From positions 1-25,147 of IMG/VR virus record IMGVR_UViG_3300025133_000557: DNA of 25,147 bases; one strand, 5' to 3'. This document shows, in pieces, positions 21,945 through 25,147 of this stretch. The position numbers were made by a program, and so were the translations under genes. Position 1 is the stretch's first letter. Every line of letters begins with the position of its first letter. The notes under the pieces are model-generated. The model did no database searches, was not told the DNA's origin, and saw only the letters and a program-made list of their open reading frames with translations. The DNA is from a virus.

Positions 21945-24238
21945 GTGTCGTACTCCTTACGAGACTTCATGATCGCTCTAATGGCCATGTCTGCCGAGTT
22001 CCGCATCACCTTCTTCTGGACCGCCAGCGATCTCCGCTTGAAGCGGGCCGGGTTAGCCAGTACTTGATCCACTGCTCCGGGAATCTTGTCCAAGCCGATG
22101 GCTGCAGGGTTCTTCACATGCTTCTCGCCGTACCGAGCCGTGTCCCGGGTCAGCCCTCCCTGCACGTCCAGCACGCTGCTATCCGGCGCGTAGTAGACAG
22201 CCGGCTTGCCGGATGCCTCGGTCTCTGCGTACGTAGTTCCGTGAGCACGAATCACGTTCAGGTCCGCCTCCTGCATCATCGCCGTCAGCGGAGCGTAGCC
22301 GTGAGGTCTGATTCGAGGATCCTTCTTAGCCATCCTCGTGAGCTTCTTCTGTAGGGCCTTGTTCTTGCCTGCAACGGCGTGAACTACTGCGTTAGGCGGC
22401 AAGCCGGACTGGAGCACTCTCTTAGTGATCTCATCCACCTCTAGGCCCAGCGTTCCTCCGCTCACCGTGACGTTGTAGTCCCTCTTGCTCATCAACTTGG
22501 AAGGTCTCTGCTTCTCGAGGACTCGAGGGTTGACGGCTAGGCCGGGCAACACCTTGCTCTCTCGGGGCTTCAGCACGTCCATCACGGCCTGCGTACCTAC
22601 ATGGATGCGAGGACTGACCTTGTCCCAGTCACGCACACCTACCGACTTCTCTGGGTCAGTGTGCATCACGTGGATCGGGTGCTGGACTCCAGCAAAGGGC
22701 ATCTGCAGGTGCGTCTTAGTCAGGACAATCGCCTGATCCGAGTTGTCATCCACCCACTTATTCAGCCTCTTCCGATCGAAGCCCGTGGTGTGGTGCTTCA
22801 AGTGGGTGATCCCGGACACTGCTCCAGCGTAGGCGGTAGGAAGCACCTTCCCTTCGTCCGCAGCATCCAGGAGCTTCCCATAGCTCTCGTAGTACTTCTC
22901 TACGCTAGCGGGATCTCCGAACTCTGTGTCGAAGTTGAGAACCTCTACGGGGATCTTCCTGCGCCTGGCCGCCTCTGCCAGGTTCTTGGCCTGAGCCATA
23001 TGGCCGCCACCCATGCCGTCCCCGACGGCTAGGATCTTGATCCCTCTAGGCTTGCCGGCAGTCTTCCCGAACATCGCCTTCATGACCGGGGTTTCGCTGT
23101 ACCGCTGAACCCTAGAAGATGTGATGACAGGTCTCTTGGCGACTAGGCGCTTGAGCTGTGCTCTGAATGCCTCGGGAGCGTGCTTGATCTGGCTCCGCAA
23201 AGTCTTTCCTGGAGCATGCATGTCCTCATGCACTAGCCAGGCCGGGCCCACCTTGTGGGCATGTAGCCGCCCAGCCCGGAAGGACTCGGAGCCTAGACGC
23301 TCCCCGGGCAGGCGAACGTGCCCACGAGTACCCCGAAACGCGTTGATCCTCTTGGTCAACTCTACTGTGTCAGGAACTGCGATCTGTGCGTGGGACCAGT
23401 CCGTCCTCGGAGCAGATCTGATCGCCCTGCGGAGAACTGCCTTTGCCTTCCCTGCATGGTCGGGGAGTTCGGTAAGAACAGGGATCTCCTTCTGCAGGAG
23501 GAAGTCCCTCTTACCGACGCGTACATGCTTGTACTCCTTACGAGACTCTCGCCTCTTGAGATGCTTTTCCCATCGGCGGTTCACACGAGGGCTGACCACG
23601 ACCCTGCCGGAAGACTCCTTCGTCATCTCAGGCTCTCTCCCCAGTACATGCCTCACCATGGCTAGCACCACAAGCTGCAACTCGTCACGAGTCATGTCAT
23701 CGAGATGCCGCTTCCCCGTGACGTCCTCAGAGACGTCCATGAACGCCTCGTCATCGTCCCAGGGGATGCGGAGTGCGTCCGCTATGGCATGAACCTGCTT
23801 CGGATCCAGCTGCTCGAAACCTCGGCCCCCATTGAATCCCTCGAGCCACTCCGCTACGTGCTTGGGCGTGCTGTACCTCGCCGACTTCCAAGAGTCTGGC
23901 GTCAGCGTGTGAGGTAGTCCGTTCTTCTCGCAGAAGTCGATCGTTCTGTGGCACCCGTACCGGTCACAGGCCCGCTCCAACACGATGGTCGGCCGGAAGT
24001 CCTGCACATACTCCTCGTCAGTACGGGCGTCGATCACGTGACCTAGATCGTGGAAGCCTGACCAGGCCATGTCCTGGAAGGAGACAGGCACGCCTCTACG
24101 AGACTCGGCCAAGAAGATGATCTTGTTCTTCTCGTCCTGAGCCGCGTAGCTCCGCATCTCTGGCAAGACTACAAGGGAGTACCTGTAGTCTTTCAGATCT
24201 GCTGTGAGTACATCTTCTAGTAGGTCTAGACGATCCAT
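21941..24238 (-). CDS. Chimeric protein: zincin-like N-terminus plus GT28/MGDG-synthase-like glycosyltransferase
   Basis: Start chosen as ATG 24236-24238 (TGATG with the upstream stop), giving 765 residues. Residues 1-170: FHDLGHVID (H63, H67) followed by LERACDRYG (E88) resembles an HExxH...E zincin with the catalytic Glu changed to Asp. Residues 290-345 contain a formal HExxH match, LVHEDMHAP (H337, E338, H341), of uncertain meaning. Residues 400-740 match the two-domain GT-B plan of MGDG synthase/MurG: ILAVGDGMGGGHMAQA (N-terminal GGGH), HVMHTDP, NVTVSGGTLGLE, AGKNKALQKKL, GYAPLTAMMQEADLNVIRAH and ETEASGKPAVYYAP (nucleotide-sugar site). No membrane segment. It lies in the virion operon directly upstream of the spike. 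The glycosyltransferase reading is good; the substrate is unknown. Confidence 0.8.
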   Translation of the reverse strand: MDRLDLLEDVLTADLKDYRYSLVVLPEMRSYAAQDEKNKIIFLAESRRGVPVSFQDMAWSGFHDLGHVIDARTDEEYVQDFRPTIVLERACDRYGCHRTIDFCEKNGLPHTLTPDSWKSARYSTPKHVAEWLEGFNGGRGFEQLDPKQVHAIADALRIPWDDDEAFMDVSEDVTGKRHLDDMTRDELQLVVLAMVRHVLGREPEMTKESSGRVVVSPRVNRRWEKHLKRRESRKEYKHVRVGKRDFLLQKEIPVLTELPDHAGKAKAVLRRAIRSAPRTDWSHAQIAVPDTVELTKRINAFRGTRGHVRLPGERLGSESFRAGRLHAHKVGPAWLVHEDMHAPGKTLRSQIKHAPEAFRAQLKRLVAKRPVITSSRVQRYSETPVMKAMFGKTAGKPRGIKILAVGDGMGGGHMAQAKNLAEAARRRKIPVEVLNFDTEFGDPASVEKYYESYGKLLDAADEGKVLPTAYAGAVSGITHLKHHTTGFDRKRLNKWVDDNSDQAIVLTKTHLQMPFAGVQHPIHVMHTDPEKSVGVRDWDKVSPRIHVGTQAVMDVLKPRESKVLPGLAVNPRVLEKQRPSKLMSKRDYNVTVSGGTLGLEVDEITKRVLQSGLPPNAVVHAVAGKNKALQKKLTRMAKKDPRIRPHGYAPLTAMMQEADLNVIRAHGTTYAETEASGKPAVYYAPDSSVLDVQGGLTRDTARYGEKHVKNPAAIGLDKIPGAVDQVLANPARFKRRSLAVQKKVMRNSADMAIRAIMKSRKEYDT
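21953..21957 (-). promoter_or_regulatory. Shine-Dalgarno that decides a TTG start
   Basis: AGGAG on the minus strand, eight bases upstream of TTG 21942-21944. No ATG or GTG lies near the N-terminus of the spike frame, so this site supports the rare TTG start. Confidence 0.7.
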
Positions 24239-24945
24239 CACCTGTTCCTGAACTCTTTCTCTACAGCACGACCCTTGTTGTACTGCACCAGCGCGCCTCC
24301 GCTCCCCACTACGCCCCCCAGCCCAAGCTGCGCTCTTGCCTTATTCAACGCCGCTTGAGCGGGAACGGTCATCTGCTGCAAGGCTGCCTGTTCCGAGGGG
24401 ATGGCCGAGAGCCTGGCTGACCCCGCAGCTGCCCGGACTTTGTCAACAGACAGCCCGTGCAATTTCCTCGATCCAAGAGCTGCTAGAGGAATTCTATCCG
24501 CAACAAACTCCAACGACTTTCTTTCCGCCGCAGAAGGCGCCCGGATCTTCCCCGTAGCTGCTGACCTGTTCAAAAACTTCACAGACTTGCCTGCGTGGTA
24601 CAGGCCCCTCAACGGTTCCGCCGAACCACGAGCACCGCCCCGTAGAGCTCCAAGTAGTTTGCCTCCCACCCCTCTGCCCGCTGCCGCACCTTGTCCCGCA
24701 CCGATCAAGCCGTATACGGCCGAGGGAACTACTGCAGCACCTCCCACAACTCCGCCCATGCCAGTAACCAGCTGCTTCTTTCGGTGCTCTGTCTCACTGA
24801 CTCGTGCCTGCTCAGCTGCTTGCCCGTACTGAGCAGTCCAGTTCCCGAAAGGATCTACTCCTCCAAGGAAGTCTTGTCCTAGGTTGCTGACGGCGGAGAG
24901 CTTTACGAGCTCAGTAACGAAGCTGTGGAACGTGGTTGAACGCAT
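24238..24945 (-). CDS. Glycine-zipper virion protein, 235 residues
   Basis: The ATG at 24943-24945 begins one base after the upstream TGA. The N-terminus (MRSTTFHSFVTELVKLSAV) is amphipathic with Lys-Leu-Ser-Ala at K15. It resembles the N-terminus of the 84-residue protein at 8102-8356. Residues 60-105 form a Gly/Ala/Val-rich hydrophobic stretch (GMGGVVGGAAVVPSAVYGLI and following). Another Gly-rich segment occurs near the C-terminus (LGLGGVVGSGGALVQY). The rest is basic and Ala-rich. No enzyme motif is seen. Likely an internal or membrane-active virion component. Confidence 0.72.
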   Translation of the reverse strand: MRSTTFHSFVTELVKLSAVSNLGQDFLGGVDPFGNWTAQYGQAAEQARVSETEHRKKQLVTGMGGVVGGAAVVPSAVYGLIGAGQGAAAGRGVGGKLLGALRGGARGSAEPLRGLYHAGKSVKFLNRSAATGKIRAPSAAERKSLEFVADRIPLAALGSRKLHGLSVDKVRAAAGSARLSAIPSEQAALQQMTVPAQAALNKARAQLGLGGVVGSGGALVQYNKGRAVEKEFRNR

Positions 24946-24946
24946 A

Positions 24947-25147
24947 TCAGTAGTTGTACGGCTCCTTCCCGGGAGGCTTACCGAACTCCTTTCCGAACGC
25001 GATGCCTGGCACAGGGTGAAGCCCGTGCAGGTTACTCTCCCACCCCTGGGCGGAGCCCTCCAGGATCGTGCCCTTCAGCTTCTGGTACTGCAACCGAGCC
25101 ATCCAGTCTTCCTGCATCGCCAGAGGAACTTCGTTGATACCCTTGAG
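24947..25147 (-). CDS. C-terminal fragment of a gene entering from the right edge
   Basis: The last 66 codons of a minus-strand gene, ending with TGA at 24947-24949. The visible part begins LKGINEVPLAMQEDWMARLQ and ends GKEFGKPPGKEPYNY. It contains a helical start, a Trp/His/Pro-rich middle (GWESNLHGLHPVPGIAFG) and a Pro/Gly/Lys tail. Too little is present to name it. Confidence 0.7.
   Translation of the reverse strand, partial: LKGINEVPLAMQEDWMARLQYQKLKGTILEGSAQGWESNLHGLHPVPGIAFGKEFGKPPGKEPYNY

Noticed and set aside
22900-23240. The HExxH match VHEDMHAP as a proven active metallopeptidase
   Set aside because: Two charged or unusual residues lie within the motif and no third ligand is obvious, so it is mentioned only as a formal match.
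1-25147. tRNA genes, integrase, attachment sites, insertion sequences
   Set aside because: I saw no cloverleaf-like sequence, recombinase or transposase motif, or terminal repeats. The coding density leaves almost no room for them.

Overview
The window is a stretch of the virion-morphogenesis region of a tailed, double-stranded DNA bacteriophage (or prophage). The base composition is high-GC and the genes are packed tightly, with many stop/start overlaps (TAATG, TGATG, GTGA, TAGTG). Recognisable landmarks are a GpA-like large terminase, an HK97-type prohead protease, a major capsid protein, a gpV/gp5-like baseplate spike (suggesting a contractile tail) and a phage-encoded RNase HII. Three plus/minus genes appear to be read from leaderless promoters, which together with the GC content fits an actinobacterial or similar host. 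That host guess is inference only; no host gene is present.

Layout. Reading the minus strand from high to low coordinates: a C-terminal fragment (24947-25147), a glycine-rich protein (24238-24945), a large chimeric protein with a degenerate zincin-like N-terminus and an MGDG-synthase/MurG-like glycosyltransferase C-terminus (21941-24238), the baseplate spike (20799-21944), a 759-residue structural protein (18511-20790) and two unknown genes (17199-18511). A perfect 16-bp hairpin then separates this operon from a convergent plus-strand trio (15461-17165) ending in RNase HII. A compact divergent promoter (15400-15460) serves both that trio and the large terminase (13642-15399). A lone plus-strand gene with a winged-HTH-like N-terminus (12964-13659) converges on the terminase.

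The left half is the head operon, again on the minus strand: a 296-residue protein, two small proteins, the protease, an acidic/basic 292-residue protein, two proteins downstream of a strong hairpin, a small coiled-coil-like protein, a decoration-like protein and the major capsid protein followed by another hairpin. After these come three small unknown genes, a 712-residue glycine-zipper protein and the start of a Pro/Gly/Ala-rich protein that runs off the left end.

Working together: the terminase packages DNA, and the protease matures a prohead built of the capsid protein and probable internal proteins. The most unusual shared signal is a short Lys-x-Ala motif placed within about the first 31 residues of 13 virion-operon proteins, including the capsid protein and the protease, and repeated many times inside several of them. 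It is rare in the terminase and RNase HII. Together with glycine-zipper segments in at least seven of these proteins, this suggests a set of protease-processed or capsid-targeted internal proteins, possibly ejected. No portal, tape measure, sheath or tRNA gene was recognised. No gene-free stretch exceeds 100 bases.
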